Assembly (NCBI GenBank): GCA_963693285.1
Contig: OY848928.1
Span: forward strand, 3,286,501 to 3,350,500
Source: Xestospongia muta
Lineage: Eukaryota; Porifera; Demospongiae; Haplosclerida; Petrosiidae
DNA length: 64,000 nucleotides
Direction of reading: 5' to 3'
Positions 11,495 through 23,179 of the stretch are shown here, in pieces (the stretch's first letter is position 1; each line of letters opens with the position of its first letter). The notes beneath the pieces were generated by a model. It was not told where the DNA came from. It made no database searches and saw only the letters and a list, made by a program, of their open reading frames with translations. Position numbers and translations under genes: made by a program.

Positions 11495-12017
11495 ATGGAT
11501 TCAGCAACGATTGAAAGATGTGTAAGGGGACATCACACTAAAGCCAACTGGAGCCTTTCAAAGGTGAGAAATTAGTTTGCTGTCAGGAAAAGAACAACTC
11601 ACATGATCCTTATGCTGTTGCTGTGATGAAAGGAAAAATGATAGTAGGACATGTTCCAAGAGAGATTTTGCAGCATGCTCGCTTTTCTTAGATAAAGAAG
11701 ACACGACCATCACTTGTACATCACAGGAAAACGAAGCTATTCTTCTGATTTGCCTCAAGGAGGACTTGAATTTCCATGTGTATTACATTTTCAAGGAAGA
11801 ATAAAAGACATTGGAGGCAAAGTGTTCTGAACCTCATCATGATAAATACAATCACAAACAGCTGTTGAGTCATGAAGATAAAAGAATTATACAGGATGGG
11901 AATTGGCTAAGTGATATTCATATACAATTGCTACCTGCACTGGATTTGCCCATGGAATTACTGGTACTCCACAATCAAACAACCGATGATGAGAAATCAC
12001 CTGATTTAATGTTTTGA
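11495..12017 (+). pseudogene. HIRAN-like domain followed by start of a Ulp1-like peptidase, frameshifted
   Basis: ATG 11495 begins MDSATIERCVRGHHTKANW, the start of HIRAN-containing proteins of this type. After a frameshift at about 11560 the reading GEKLVCCQEKNNSHDPYAVA with MKGKMIVGHVPREI is a textbook HIRAN core (xNxxDxxAVAVxxxxxxVGHVPxE). A second shift (about 11690) leads to ORF 11811-12017, where DGNWLSDIHIQLLPAL matches the WLxDxHI block at the start of the Ulp1-like peptidase domain. HIRAN is known as a DNA-end binding module in HLTF-type proteins. The sequence stops before the catalytic His/Asp/Cys blocks, which are seen in other copies at 842-1321 and 32.9-33.4 kb. Confidence 0.6.
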
Positions 12018-12228
12018 AAACAACAAACTCTCCTCTTTCCCCACATGAACCAATTTTCAAATCTTTTTTGATTTATAAACATTTTAAGCATCTCTTTCAT
12101 TAAAAAATATAATTTTACTCATAATTAGAAACAGAAGCAATGGCATCTAAAATTCCTGCTTTTTGAATTTCATTCTATGTTGAGATAATCCAACTGGCAC
12201 TACGGTGCTTAACAGCTGCAGTAGAAAT
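12018..12228. other. Non-coding spacer
   Basis: AT-rich, no feature seen between the HIRAN/Ulp1 relic and the gypsy LTR. Confidence 0.4.
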
Positions 12229-12410
12229 TGTTATGTTCAACTAATTGGACTATTATCACCTTATTGATTATTTAGTAAACATGAATCTAATTACAGTACT
12301 GTATAAATAGTCTTGACTTTTCTGATTTTTTGTAGTATTGTTGAGTATTGTTATCATCTGAGTATCTTAATGAAAAATATAATCTTTGTTATAACGTAAA
12401 GGATATAACA
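12229..12410 (+). repeat. 5' LTR of Ty3/gypsy element 1
   Basis: Starts TGTTAT and ends ATAACA, a perfect 6-bp terminal inverted repeat. It contains a TATA-like GTATAAATAG at about 12300 and is followed after two bases by TGGTGACGAGG, a typical primer-binding-site start. Length 182 bp. The 3' LTR is not found because the element is truncated near 14,800. Confidence 0.6.
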
Positions 12411-12411
12411 A

Positions 12412-14805
12412 ATGGTGACGAGGCTTGTTGGTGCTCTAGGACCTTTCGATCAAGGGACGACACAATGGTCATCCTATGCTGAAACGATGGAGGAATATTT
12501 ACTAGCTAATGGCGTCAAAGAAGAGAGAAAGAAAGTGGCTATTCTGCTCAGTACTATAGGTAGTCAAATGTACAATCTACTGAAAGATTTGTACACACCT
12601 GACAAGCCGAACACGAAATCTTTTGAAGAAATAGTAACGAAATTGATGGAACATTTAGAACCTAAACTAACCGTAATAGCAGAGAAGTATCGACTGCATC
12701 AAAGACAGCAGAAAGCAGGGGAGTCGGTTATTACTTACATGGCAGCACTACGCCGTTTAGCCAAAGATTGCAACTATGGTGCATTTTTTGAAGAAGCTCT
12801 CAGAGACAAGTTTGTATGCTGGCTAGCAAATGAAGGAATCAAGATGAAATTGCTCCAAGAAAAAGATCTGACGTTAGCTAAGGCCTCTGAAATTGCAACT
12901 GCTATGGAAGCAGCAGAAAAGGAAACTTCAACGATGCACAATAACAAGGGAGAAGTGCACCAAATTGGAGAAAAGAAAATAAGCAGAGCTCCAAGAACAG
13001 AACAACCCAAACCAGTAGAACGATGCTACCATTGTAAAAAAGTGGACATCACCCAGCAGAATGCAAATTTAAGACAGTCAAATGTTTTCACTGTGGAAAA
13101 GAAGGGCACATTGCCGACGCATGTAGAAAAATAAAGCAGATACGAGAAGACTCTGAAGACAGTGACGGCGAGAGTGTTAAATGGACTGCAAGAAAAGAGT
13201 TCACAACAAAAAGCAATTATCAACGTCAAAATAAATAAAACGGAAGTGCCAATGGAAATTGACACTGGAGCTGCAGTCACGATTGTACCAAGAAGTATTT
13301 GCAGTGTGAAATTAGAACCATCAACAAGAAAATTGAGATCAGCAACTGGGCAGTTGATGAAGCTTGCTGGACAAACAACTGTGAAGGCCCAAATTGGTAA
13401 AACCACCAAATTACTTACACTGTATGTAGCGAAAGAGAAATGCCCATTGCTGTTTGGCAGAGACTGGATACAAGCATTTTTTGGAGAAAATTGGATGAGC
13501 AGGTTAACAAACCAAGTAGTACACTCAGTTGAAGAGGAAGTGTCAAGAAAGCTAGACAAAGTCCTTCAGAAATACACCAACACAGTTTTTAGAGCAGGAC
13601 TAGGTAAGTTGAAAAGTATCACAGCTCATTTAAGAGTTAAGCCAAACACACAAGAGAAGTTCTACAAACCAGGAGCAGTACCATTTGCTGTAAAACCAAA
13701 ACTAGAGAAGGCACTGGATGCCATGGTGGAAGAAGGAAATTTAGAAAAAGTAGATTTCAGCAAGTGGGGTACGCAAATATTACCAGTAATAAAACCTGAT
13801 GGCACTGTGAGAGTGTGCAGTGACTACAAGGTTACCCTTAACCCATGTCTAGAAGTACAGCAATACCCATTACCTAGGGTAGAAGAATGTTTTCAAGCAA
13901 TGAATGGAGGAAACAAATTTACCAAAATCAATTTAGCTCAAGCTAATAACCAAATCATGTTGGATGATGAGTCTAAAAGTTTAACCACTATAAATACACA
14001 TAAGGGATTGTACCAATGGACACGATTGTCATATGGAGTACCATCCAGTCCCGCAATCTTCCAAGGGATAATGGACAAAATTTTGCAAGGACTACATCAA
14101 GTAGTGTGGTACCTGGATGATATACTCATCACAGGAGAAACAGAGAACAACACTTAGCAAATGTGGAAGAAGTTTTGAGCCGACTAGAAAAGTATGGTCT
14201 TCGAGCTCATCGAAGCAAATGTCAATTTTTTCAAGATTCAGTACAATATTTAGGCCATGTCATCAACAAAGAGGGAATTCACCCAGTCGAAAAGAAAGTA
14301 GAAGCAAATTTAGCAGCCAAACCTCCGAAAATTTATACCTAATTTGTCAACAGTTGCTGCCCCCCTTAATGAATTAAGAAAGAAAGAAGTAAAGTGGAAG
14401 TGGACAAAGAGAGAGGAGAAAGTATTTGAACAGCTCAAGCAACCACTAGCATCAGCCAAGGTACTGGTACACTATGACCCAGAGCTAGCATTGAAGTTGG
14501 ATTGTGATGCTTCATCAGTAGGATTTGGAGCAGTGTTATCACATGTTATGAAAGATGGCACTGAAAGACCTATAGCATATGCTTCAGGGTCATTATCCAA
14601 GTTTCACACCTATCTCTATCTAAACAAGTTTACATTGGTCACAGACCACAAACCTTTGACCATACTACTCAATCCAGACAAAGCTATACCAGTATTAGCA
14701 TCTGGAAGAATCCAGAGATGGGCACTCTTTTTAATGGATTATAGATACCACATACAATTTCGTTCAACCACCAAACATGGAAATGCAGATACATACCAAA
14801 GTTGA
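12412..14805 (+). pseudogene. Ty3/gypsy element 1, gag-pol, truncated after RNase H
   Basis: Gag ORF 12412-13134 has the retrotransposon-gag core (residues ~25-150) and a first CCHC knuckle starting CYHCK. An indel in the A-run at about 13033-13039 moves the rest of the knuckle and the second one (CFHCGKEGHIADAC, 13083-13124) into the next frame. Pol ORF 13162-14157 has protease IDTGAAVTIV and reverse transcriptase with KWGTQILPVIKPDGTVR and the catalytic WYLDDILITG (about 14107). A frameshift at about 14150 and a stop at 14341 follow. ORF 14344-14805 has the connection and RNase H (LDCDASSVGFGAVLS, TDHKPLTIL), with a deletion just before KFHTYLYLNKF. Integrase is missing; the element is cut at a junction with a pogo-like relic. 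Confidence 0.85.
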
Positions 14806-15469
14806 AAACATTTCTTCATCTCACTTTCGATAGGTTTGTTTATTGAAATGTCCAGGGGCTGCAATTTGTCCGTGCAATTTGGTGGAATAAGAACAAACCT
14901 TATGTTATGTTTTGCAAGTAGAGCTTTAACAGATGGAGTAGTTTGACCTTTAAAACAATCAAAAATAGCAAGAGCTGAATGGGACATTGGAAGATTCAAT
15001 TCTGTTCTCTTTTGGTTTACAAATGGGACAATAATTTTCTCAATATACTTGACCATTGTTTCTTCTGTTGACCAATGGTTCTCATTGTGCCATATATCCC
15101 ATTCAGGTGGAGGAATAAGTTTTGAGTGACAACGATTAGTTTTCCCTTTGTAAATCAGTTGTGGAGGTAAATACTTACCAGTAGCAGTAACTGTCGTTTG
15201 TCACCAGAATGGCTAATTGGAACAACCATGTCTTTAGCCTGATGCATTGTCCACTCACCAGTGGGAATAAGCTGCATAGCAATTTGATCCCAATTACACA
15301 CTAATTCAATTGATATATCATTCAACAAAATTTCAGCCTTTATATCTTCTAAAAACACTGCTTTTAACTTCTCAAAATCTTCAACTGTGACTTTACCAGC
15401 ATTTGAACTCTTTCTTTTCACATAACCCATTCTCTTCAATATCGATTTAGCCCAAGAAGAAGTAATCAC
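14806..15469 (-). pseudogene. Pogo-like DDE transposase, catalytic half (minus strand)
   Basis: From 15469 leftwards: KSILKRMGYVKRKSS (end of the DNA-binding region), VTVEDFEKLK, then VCNWDQIA with the first Asp, the ENHWSTEETM block, AIFDCFKGQTT with the second Asp, and PNCTDKLQPLD with the third Asp. This is the DDE_1 (pogo/Tigger/jerky) order and spacing; a frame change lies at about 15,150. The element ends at about 14,806 against gypsy element 1. Its N-terminal half lies immediately to the right but on the opposite strand (next entry). A relative on the plus strand occurs at 27,990-28,739. Confidence 0.75.
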
Positions 15470-15855
15470 TATACCCCAGAAGAAAGAGCAGCAATAGGGA
15501 AGCAGAAAATGGGCCAGGAAGGGCTTGTAAACATTTCACTAAAGTACTTGAAAAGAATGTTCCTGAAAGTACAGCTAGGAAGTTGAGAGCCAAATATCTC
15601 AGACAGTTGAAAACTGAAGTTAGGACAGAAGATGCCAAGTCATGTAGTCCATGTACCAGTATCAAAATTTTTTGCCAACAAAGAGGCAGGGAAGACCATT
15701 ACTTGTTGGTCAAAAACTAGATGACCATCCAAGACTTTATTAGAGAAACTAGAAAAGCTGGTGGAGTGATTAACACATCAGTTGTTGTAGCAATGGCCAT
15801 GGGTATTATAACATCAAAGGATCCTACATTGTTCCATGAAAATGGTGGCCATTTA
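15470..15855 (+). pseudogene. Pogo-like transposase, N-terminal half, inverted relative to the catalytic half
   Basis: Plus-strand frames read YTPEERAAIGK, then STARKLRAKYLRQLKTE, then a partly frameshifted RGRP-like block, and ORF 15721 onward DFIRETRKAGGVINTSVVVA with MAMGIITSKDP. The same order (RKxGGVINSxIxIAxAxGI) precedes the catalytic half in the related copy at 28.1 kb. Here the catalytic half begins on the minus strand at the adjacent base, so the N-terminal segment of about 390 bp was inverted in place. The reading ends at HENGGHL (about 15,855). Confidence 0.7.
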
Positions 15856-16430
15856 GTCGTTGTACTTTCCACGTCCTTGCTTCTCTGCTTTTATCACAAA
15901 AACTCTCACTATTCCTTCCCTTTAATAGTAAGCGACAAGGAAGCCTTTGTTGTACTCATTTCTTGTGAAAAGTATTTCAAAAGAGCCATCTTTCACAGCA
16001 ATAACCACGTGGTCACTATTCAAACTCCACCCAGAAATTATCTACACTCGCCCACGCAATAATTTAATTATATAGTAATTTAATTGTGCGATTTCTTCTT
16101 AACCGCAAAGCGCAAAATTAAAATCCCACAATGGCTTATAATCGTCCACAACTTGCAGAATTTGGTGGGCATGTGGCATTGACCAGAACCTGGGTGTACC
16201 ATTTCCTTCACAGAATGAAGTTTTTCAAGAGAAAGGCAACAACATAATAACAAGGAATAAGAACATGAATAACAAGGAAATAACAAGTAGGATGATGCAT
16301 TAATTATGGTGTGTATGTAAACGATTGTTAAAAATAGAAAACATGTTCTACTTGTAGCTTTTGAGTGTATTATACTTTTTGAAACATGGGTGTATGCATA
16401 GATGAATGTCACATATGTCACATTTTATAC
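15856..16430. other. No recognisable gene
   Basis: Non-coding on inspection. An AATTTAATTA-type AT-rich patch at 16,060-16,085 could mark a TTAA-type insertion site of the neighbouring piggyBac element, but I could not define piggyBac ends. Confidence 0.3.
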
Positions 16431-17896
16431 TGGTTTGTTTTCATTCCAGACCTTCTCCTGCTGCATACTTTACAGTCCCTTTTTATACTAGGTACTGCAA
16501 AATGATGACCACTTCGTCTGAGAGGGACATCTTGGGGTGCAGCAGACACTGAACGTACAGTTGACTGCTCGTTGATGAGAGCTCGAGCTACCTCAAGCCA
16601 AAACTCCATATGGGAGAGACAATGGCCAGGTGTAGATTCTATGTAATGATATTAGCATTTACAAGGGTGGTATCTAGCATGTGGAAAAATATTTGTTTCC
16701 ACCATTTCTTGGAAAAGTGAGGAAATCCATAGTACGTTACCAGCTGATCAGCTTTGTCCACACCTCCCATGTAAGTGTTGTAATTGTGAATTATTGCTGG
16801 TTTCTGGATAGTCTCTATTCTCTCTCGACAAGCACTAGTTCTTCTTTGGATCTCTACCAGAGCTATTTTCATAGAGCCATTTACACAGGTCTGGACTTGA
16901 GTAAAAGTTGTCAAAAAAAAAGTTGTACCCCTTACCCAGAAGGTCAGCTGTTAGAGAGAGAACAACATGACTTGACAATGGTAAATGGCCATCTTCTTCA
17001 TCAGATCTTCCTGTATAGATGTCCAAATTCCATGTATAGCCACTTTTGGCACCAGTCAGTACTCAAGCCTTGATTCCCCATTTGTAAGGCTTCTTAGGAA
17101 GGTACTGAAGAATTGAGAGGCAACCTTTATAACTGATAATGCTCTCATCTACACTATAGTTGTGGTTTGGTGTATATGATAATTTGAACTGAGTAGTGAG
17201 GTTAGTGATAATTGGCCAAATTTTATATAAATGATCATGCCAAGCTTGGCCAAAGGAGATGTACTTCTCAGTGTCCGAGAGATGGAGAAATTTCAGTAGA
17301 AGCAGGAACCTATCATGAGACATTACTTTACGAAAGCTATCATTAAGAAATGGCCCACTTGTGTGCCAATAACTTGGAATACTTGGTAAGCTGACAATAC
17401 CCATAGTTATAATTAATGATAGGAAGTTATATAACTCTCCAAGAGTAAATCTACATTTACTAAAATCATGAGCCTGAGCTCTGGGGTGTTCTGGAAGATA
17501 GTCCACATGAGATTGTAAGTACTGCTGACCATAGAGGTTACTTTGTTTTAGTATTTTGTTACTTGAGTGACTGTCCATAGATGTTTAAAATATATTAATG
17601 GTTCTGCTCCAGACAATTGAGTGGTTGGTCCTGGTTTTTCTTGATACTGAGGAATACCATTAGTTGGAACACTAATATCAGCAAAATTAGTAGGAGGAGT
17701 TGGAGAAGTGGTGGTACCAGAACAAGAGAAAGTTGTAGTACCATTACTAGTTTCTTCATCAAATAAAAACAATCATCATCTTTTTTTCATTTTCATCTAT
17801 AAAACCATCAAAAGCATTGTCGCTAAAGTTGCTATATATTTCCTCCATCAATTGTAGCAATACCTCAGGATCGTTGGAACTTAGAAAATGATCCAT
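16430..17896 (-). pseudogene. piggyBac transposase, internally deleted and frameshifted
   Basis: Start ATG at 17896 (MDHFLSSNDPEVLLQLMEE, acidic N-terminus). The largest ORF, 17578-17063, holds the conserved TLGELYNFLSLIITMGIV, the PSYWHT block and the first catalytic Asp in NYSVDESIISYKG. A TGA at 17063-17065 breaks the reading; beyond it the next frame has FFFDNFYSSPDLC with the second Asp. ORF 16914-16639 has IHNYNTYMGGVDKADQLVTY with the third Asp, then KKWWKQIFFHMLD. The region normally lying between the second and third Asp (roughly 80-100 residues) is missing. The C-terminal Cys-rich piece survives as RDCKVCSRRR (about 16,470). DDD residues are therefore all present but the ORF is not continuous. 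Confidence 0.85.
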
Positions 17897-17989
17897 TTCG
17901 AAAGAAAAATTTAACAAAAAAGCGAATGTTTTTATAACACCTCCAGGTGCCTAAAAGATCCGTCTGCATTTTGCAATGAAATTGGGTGA

Positions 17990-18418
17990 GAAGATTTCCA
18001 TTGCGACTGCAGGATGTACTCAATGAGACAGCTACCATTTCGTTTATATTGGAAAAATATCCTGCCCTAGCTGATGCAGATGAGGTAAATATACATCATT
18101 GTCTACTTATGTGCATGCATAATGTTATATATTTATTTCTTAGACACTGCAAGAGTTTGATAGAATAATGCATTCAGAAATGGAGTCAAATAGTTCCAAA
18201 AATTTTGGAAATAGATGAAGAAGGCCATACAAGACACAAGCTTACAGAAATATTTTCTGTAACCGACATAGCTCCTGGTATAAACAAAATTTTTAGTGTA
18301 TTATAGTACATTATGTATACATTTTTTACTCTTGTATAGAATTCTGAAATGTTTTAGCCATTGTTAGTCTTGTACTAAAGGTACCAGATGTTCATCACAA
18401 ATCTGTTATGCAAGAGTA
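17990..18418 (+). pseudogene. 5' exons of an unknown multi-exon gene, interrupted by gypsy element 2
   Basis: Exon-like blocks with proper borders: to 18084 (LQDVLNETATISFILEKYPA, donor GTAAAT), 18144-18277 (acceptor TTCTTAG, WSQIVPKILEIDEEGHTRH, donor GTATAA), and 18358-18418 (acceptor TTTTAG, VSLVLKVPDVHHK). The ILEKYPxLxD pattern resembles the start of SAMD3-like proteins such as the one at 25.9 kb, but I cannot name the family. The second exon has a one-base shift. Gypsy element 2 begins at 18419, and a downstream exon resumes at 23607. Confidence 0.45.
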
Positions 18419-18708
18419 TGTAACAGACCTTTAGTAAATAGTATATAGTAGTTTGTATTAATGCATATATCTTACCTTTGTTTATTGTCTCATACAGACT
18501 GACCTGTTAATTAGTGTACATGTGTTAATTAGACCTGATCATATTGAGTTTGTACTTCTTTGTTGTCTGGTAGCCTTACTCTTGTTCTATTGTTCTTTGT
18601 TCTGTACTCTCTATTTAAGTTCTGTATTTTGTTATTGTTAACTTGATGATATTATCCTTCTGAACTAACACTCTCAGAAAATCTAGACCGTAATAGAACA
18701 CTGTTACA
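18419..18708 (+). repeat. 5' LTR of gypsy element 2
   Basis: 290 bp, ends in the 8-bp inverted repeat TGTAACAG / CTGTTACA. TCTATTTAAG at about 18610 is the best TATA-like candidate for the promoter. The primer-binding site probably starts two bases after the LTR at TGGCTCAGTGGG (18711); I cannot assign the primer tRNA. Confidence 0.85.
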
Positions 18709-18754
18709 ACTGGCTCAGTGGGTAGGATTTTAGTAGATTCTCTGTTGAGTAACA

Positions 18755-19453
18755 ATGGCTGTGAAACCCATAGTCCTCCCTGACACTTTTACTGGCGAAA
18801 CTAACTGGGACGATTGGATATGTCACTTTGAGAATGTGGCCGATGTTAATGGTTGGGATGACAACCAGAAGCTCAAGTTCTTGAAAGTATGCATGATGGA
18901 ACGAGCCCAGAAAGCCTTTCAGCACCTCAACGAAGATATTCAAGCCAATTACAGTGAAGCAAAGAGGGCACTGAGAGCTTGCTTTGAGCCGCAAAGTAAG
19001 AAAACTCGATATCAGGCCGAGTTTCAGATCCGAAGGAAGAAAAAGATAGAGAACTGGGCAGATTTTGCGGAGGATCTACGAACATTGACTGATAAAGCCT
19101 TCCCCGAACTAGAGGATAAGGCAAGAGAACGTCTAGCACTAAACTCCTACCTCAACCAGCTGGATCACCCTCAAGTAGCCTTCGGTGTCAAGCAAAGACA
19201 ACCGGATACATTGGACAAAGCAGTAACCGCCACTCTCAAGATGGAGTCTTACGTTACAACGAAGACGATCCCAGCCCAAGTGGCGAGTGTAGACACCAGC
19301 AAGGACACTACTGTCGCTGCTGTGAGTCCACAGGATAAACTGACAAGCCTTGTAGAGAAGTTGCTGGAGCGAGTGGAGAGGTTGGAAACCAGCAAGTCAG
19401 TACCTCCGTCCCGAGCGACAAGGAGAGGGACGGGCAGCACACCTCGACAATGA
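18755..19453 (+). CDS. Gag of gypsy element 2
   Basis: Continuous 232-residue ORF beginning 46 bases after the LTR. The core WDDWICHFENVADVNGW and FQIRRKKKIENWADFAEDL are typical of Ty3/gypsy capsid domains (retrotransposon gag family), which assemble the virus-like particle. A short leucine-rich helix (LTSLVEKLLERVERLE) follows. The zinc knuckle CWRCGKRGHLARKC lies downstream at 19521-19562 in the +1 frame relative to this ORF, in the same frame as protease, so gag and pol are joined either by a +1 shift in the overlap 19440-19453 or by a secondary indel. Confidence 0.8.
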   Translation: MAVKPIVLPDTFTGETNWDDWICHFENVADVNGWDDNQKLKFLKVCMMERAQKAFQHLNEDIQANYSEAKRALRACFEPQSKKTRYQAEFQIRRKKKIENWADFAEDLRTLTDKAFPELEDKARERLALNSYLNQLDHPQVAFGVKQRQPDTLDKAVTATLKMESYVTTKTIPAQVASVDTSKDTTVAAVSPQDKLTSLVEKLLERVERLETSKSVPPSRATRRGTGSTPRQ

Positions 19454-19499
19454 AAGCCCTAAGGACCAGTCAAGATGGAGAGCACCACTGCCTACCCGA

Positions 19500-22400
19500 C
19501 AGAGTTCGTTTCAAGGTAGCTGCTGGAGGTGTGGAAAAAGGGGACACCTGGCTCGCAAGTGTCAGCAACAAGTCAGCAGTGACAACACCCATATTTTCCA
19601 AGTTAACCCTACAGGAGGATATCGAATCTCAGGCAAAGTGAATGGAGTCTCAGCCTCATTTCTAGTGAATACTGGCGCTGCCGTAACTCTGATTAGAGAT
19701 GACATTTGGCGACAGACACAAATAGCAAGTAACAGACTTGAACCCTCGACTGGCCGCTGTCTCCTAGGAGTTGATAAATCTCCTCTCCAAATTCACGGAC
19801 GGACAGAGGCAGAACTAGATCTAGGAGGACATTTGTTTACAACAGACGTGGTAATAGCGGGAAGCCTATCTACTGAAGCTATTCTTGGGCTAGATTTTCT
19901 TGAAACAATCGGAGCTACTATAGACTTGGTGAACAATAAAATCATTTTGGCTGACCAAGGTGGCAGTTTGATGCTACAAAAAGGAAGTAGCAGTGGAGAA
20001 ACTGAAACTCACTCACCAAAGGTGTATGTGGTAGAGACAATACAGATTCCTCCAACTAGCGAAATGGAGATCATGGCCACAGTGAAAGGACAAGTCAGTG
20101 ATGGTTTCTGGCTACTGGAGGGAGTTAAGAAGGACCGACTTCCAGTAGCAGTGGCGAGAGCTTTAGTGGAACCGAAAAATGGGCGTGTCCCGGTCCGCCT
20201 CGTAAATCCGAGGAACGAAGCGATCGTAGTGTACAAGAACATGAAACTAGCGACCCTAGAGCTGCCAGAAGATTTGCTGTCTCAAGGAACTGTTGTGGCT
20301 AGTGCAGGACCAGATGATCTGTCTCGAGAAAAACAGAAGTTTCTGTGGGATCTAGTTGAAAAGAATGGAGCACAATTATTAGATTGCCAGAAGGATAAGT
20401 TTTACAATTTACTCATTAATTATTCTTGTATTTTTGCCACTTCAGATCTAGATCTTGGAGAGACAAGCAAACTTCGACATTGTATAGAGACTGGGAATGC
20501 TGCTCCTGTCCGCCAAGCTGTCCGCCGTCTTCCCCCAGCTCGAAGGAAGGAAGTTCATGATTTTCTTAAGAAGATGCAGGAAAAGATGTCATTCAACAGT
20601 CTACCAGCCTGTGGGCCTCACCTATAGTTCTTGTTAAGAAAAAAGATGGGTCTACCCGTTTCTGTGTTGATTATCGCCGACTCAATGAAGTTACCAGGAA
20701 AGACGCATATCCCCTCCCACGAATTGACTCCACACTGGACACACATGCAGGATCACAATGGTTCAGTACCCTTGATCTTATTAGTGGTTACTGGCAAGTT
20801 GAAATTGAAGAAAAGGACAGGCCAAAGACAGCATTTTGCACTACAGAAGGCCTCTATGAATTTAAAGTTAAATCCTTTTGGTCTCTGTAATGCCCCAGCG
20901 ACCTTTCAACGACTCATGGACCTAGTACTGGCAGGACTACAATGGTCTCACTGTCTAGTCTATATTGATGACGTCATTGTACTAGGACGTGACTTTGAGG
21001 ATCACCTGCAAAATCTACAAGCGGTATTCCACCGACTTCATCAAGCTGGACTAAAACTTAAACCAGTTAAGTGCGCATTTTTCCAGCAGGAGGTACAGTA
21101 TCTGGGACATCTCATCTCCCCTCGTGAAGTGATGCCTGACCCCAGTAAGATAGAAAAAGTGGCTGCATGGCCAACACCCACTTCAATAAAAGCAGTTCAA
21201 CAATTTTTGGGATTCGCTAATTATTACAGACGATTTATAAAGGACTTTGCCCAGATTGCCAAACCTCTACACAGATTAACAGAACGTGGATCCGCATTCT
21301 CCTGGCCTGATGATTGTAAAGAGTCATTCGAAGAACTACAAAAGCAACTGTCCTCAGCACTTCTTCTGATCTTTCCAGACTTTAGAAAACCATTCATACT
21401 TGATACAGATGCAAGTGACATAGGTATTGGAGCAGTGCTCTCTGAAACAGATGCAGAAGGCAAAGAAAGAGTGATTGCCTATGAAAGTCATCTACTGAGT
21501 AAATCAGAGCGCAAATATTGTGTTACACGCCATGAGTTGCTAGCTGTTGTTGTTTTTACTCACCAATTTCGTCCCTACTTATTTGGTAACCAATTCATTT
21601 TATGAACAGACCATGGATCTATTACTTGGCTCCGTAACTTCAAGGAACCTTAGGGACAGCTCGCAAGTGGCTAGAAAAACTCCAGGAATTTGATTTCAAC
21701 GTGGTACACCGCTGTGGGAGAAAGCATACAAATGCAGACGCCCTCTCACGCCTACCATGCAAACAGTGTAAAAGGGAAAGCCACCACCCAGACTCATTGA
21801 CAGTATCAACAATCGACTTTTCACAAGGACGAAGTGTGGATGAGCTGAGCCAAGTTCAAAGAGATGACCACCTTCAATTTGTTGCTCCGAGACAATTACA
21901 TCCTGAAATTCTAGAGGAATTACACAGTGGAGCTGTCGCAGGTCACCTAGGCGAAGAAAAGACACTAAGTCGATTGAAGCAAAGATTTTATTGGCCTGGC
22001 CACTGGAATGATGTTAGAAGATGGTATCAAACCTGCTCAGTTTGTGCTGCTAGCAAAACCCCTCCTCCAAAAAGGAAGGCAGCACTACAGCCAGTTAAAA
22101 CAGGCTACCCAATGCAATTAGTAGCAGTGGATATACTAGGACAATTGCCAGAGAGCGATGCTGGGAATTCCTATCTGTTGGTCATAGGAGATTATTTCAC
22201 TCGTTGGATGGAGGCATTCCCTATTCCAAACCAAGAAGCTATCACAGTAGCTCGAGCACTGGTGGACAAATTTTTCTGTCGTTTTGGTCTTCCAGAGCAA
22301 CTTCATTCTGATCAAGGTAGACAATTTGAATCAGAGCTGCTACAACAAATATGTAATATTCTTTGAATAAACAAATCAAGGACCACACCTTATCACCCTC

Positions 22401-22995
22401 AATCAGATGGAGTCGTTGAGAGATTCAACAGAACACTAATTAGTATGCTCTCAACCTGTGCCACTGAACACCCTTTTAAATGGGAAGACCATGTACAAAA
22501 GGTGTGCATGGCATATAACACAAGCGTCCAACTTACCACAAGTTTTACCCCCTATTTTTGATGTTTGGTCGTGAAGCCAGACTTCCAATCGATCTCACCT
22601 TCAGTCAGCCAGCCCAGTCAACAAGTACCATAGAGTATGCTGCTCAACTACGCACTTCATTAAACGAAGCATACCACATGGTTAGGGAAAGAGTTAGAAT
22701 GAAATAGAACAGGCAGAAAGAAGTTTATGACAAACGTATACGTGGTCCATCCCACTCACCAGGAGATCTAGTCTGGTTACATAATGCTAAAGTGCCTCGA
22801 GGGACTAATAAAAAGTTTCATAAGCCATGGAATGGACCTTATCGAGTACTAGAAAAGATATCAGACCAAAACTATCGAATAGAAAACACACAAAACTCCA
22901 AAAAACAGGTGTTCATTTTGACAGGCTCAAGCGCTGTAACCCAGATACAAGATTCTTCCCCAGACGCCGACAACAACATCCATCCCCTCCAATGA
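19500..22995 (+). pseudogene. Pol of gypsy element 2 (protease, RT, RNase H, integrase), several lesions
   Basis: CCHC at 19521-19562. Protease at about 19660: FLVNTGAAVTLI, where the catalytic Asp of DTGA is Asn. ORF 19638-20627 ends by a frameshift at about 20582. RT continues in a second frame ([23 protein letters not shown]), shifts again at about 20868, then [13 protein letters not shown] and the catalytic YIDDVIVLG (20961). RNase H: LDTDASDIGIGAVLS, then TGA at 21603 just before TDHGS, and a TAG near 21651. Integrase ORF 21701-22366: H2C2 zinc finger (GHLGEEKT...CSVCAASK), AVDILG and SDQGRQFES; VVERFNRTL after another stop. A gap of perhaps 70-80 residues precedes the zinc finger. The tail ORF 22792-22995 contains KPWNGPYRVLEKISDQNY. 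Confidence 0.85.
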
Positions 22996-23179
22996 AAGAC
23001 AACCGTCAAGTTGGTGCAAATATTGAAATTATCGATCAACCTGATGCACTTATAGCTGAGGACAACCAACCTCATCAAAGGCGATACCCTCTAAGAGAAC
23101 GGCAACCTCCTGATAGATTATCTACATACATTTCTCATTAGTTAGAATACGGGACGTATTCTCACAAAGGAGGGAGTCA

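Noticed and set aside
18711..18730. tRNA gene at GGCTCAGTGGGTAG just after the gypsy LTR
   Set aside because: It resembles a tRNA D-arm, but no cloverleaf follows; its position fits a primer-binding site.
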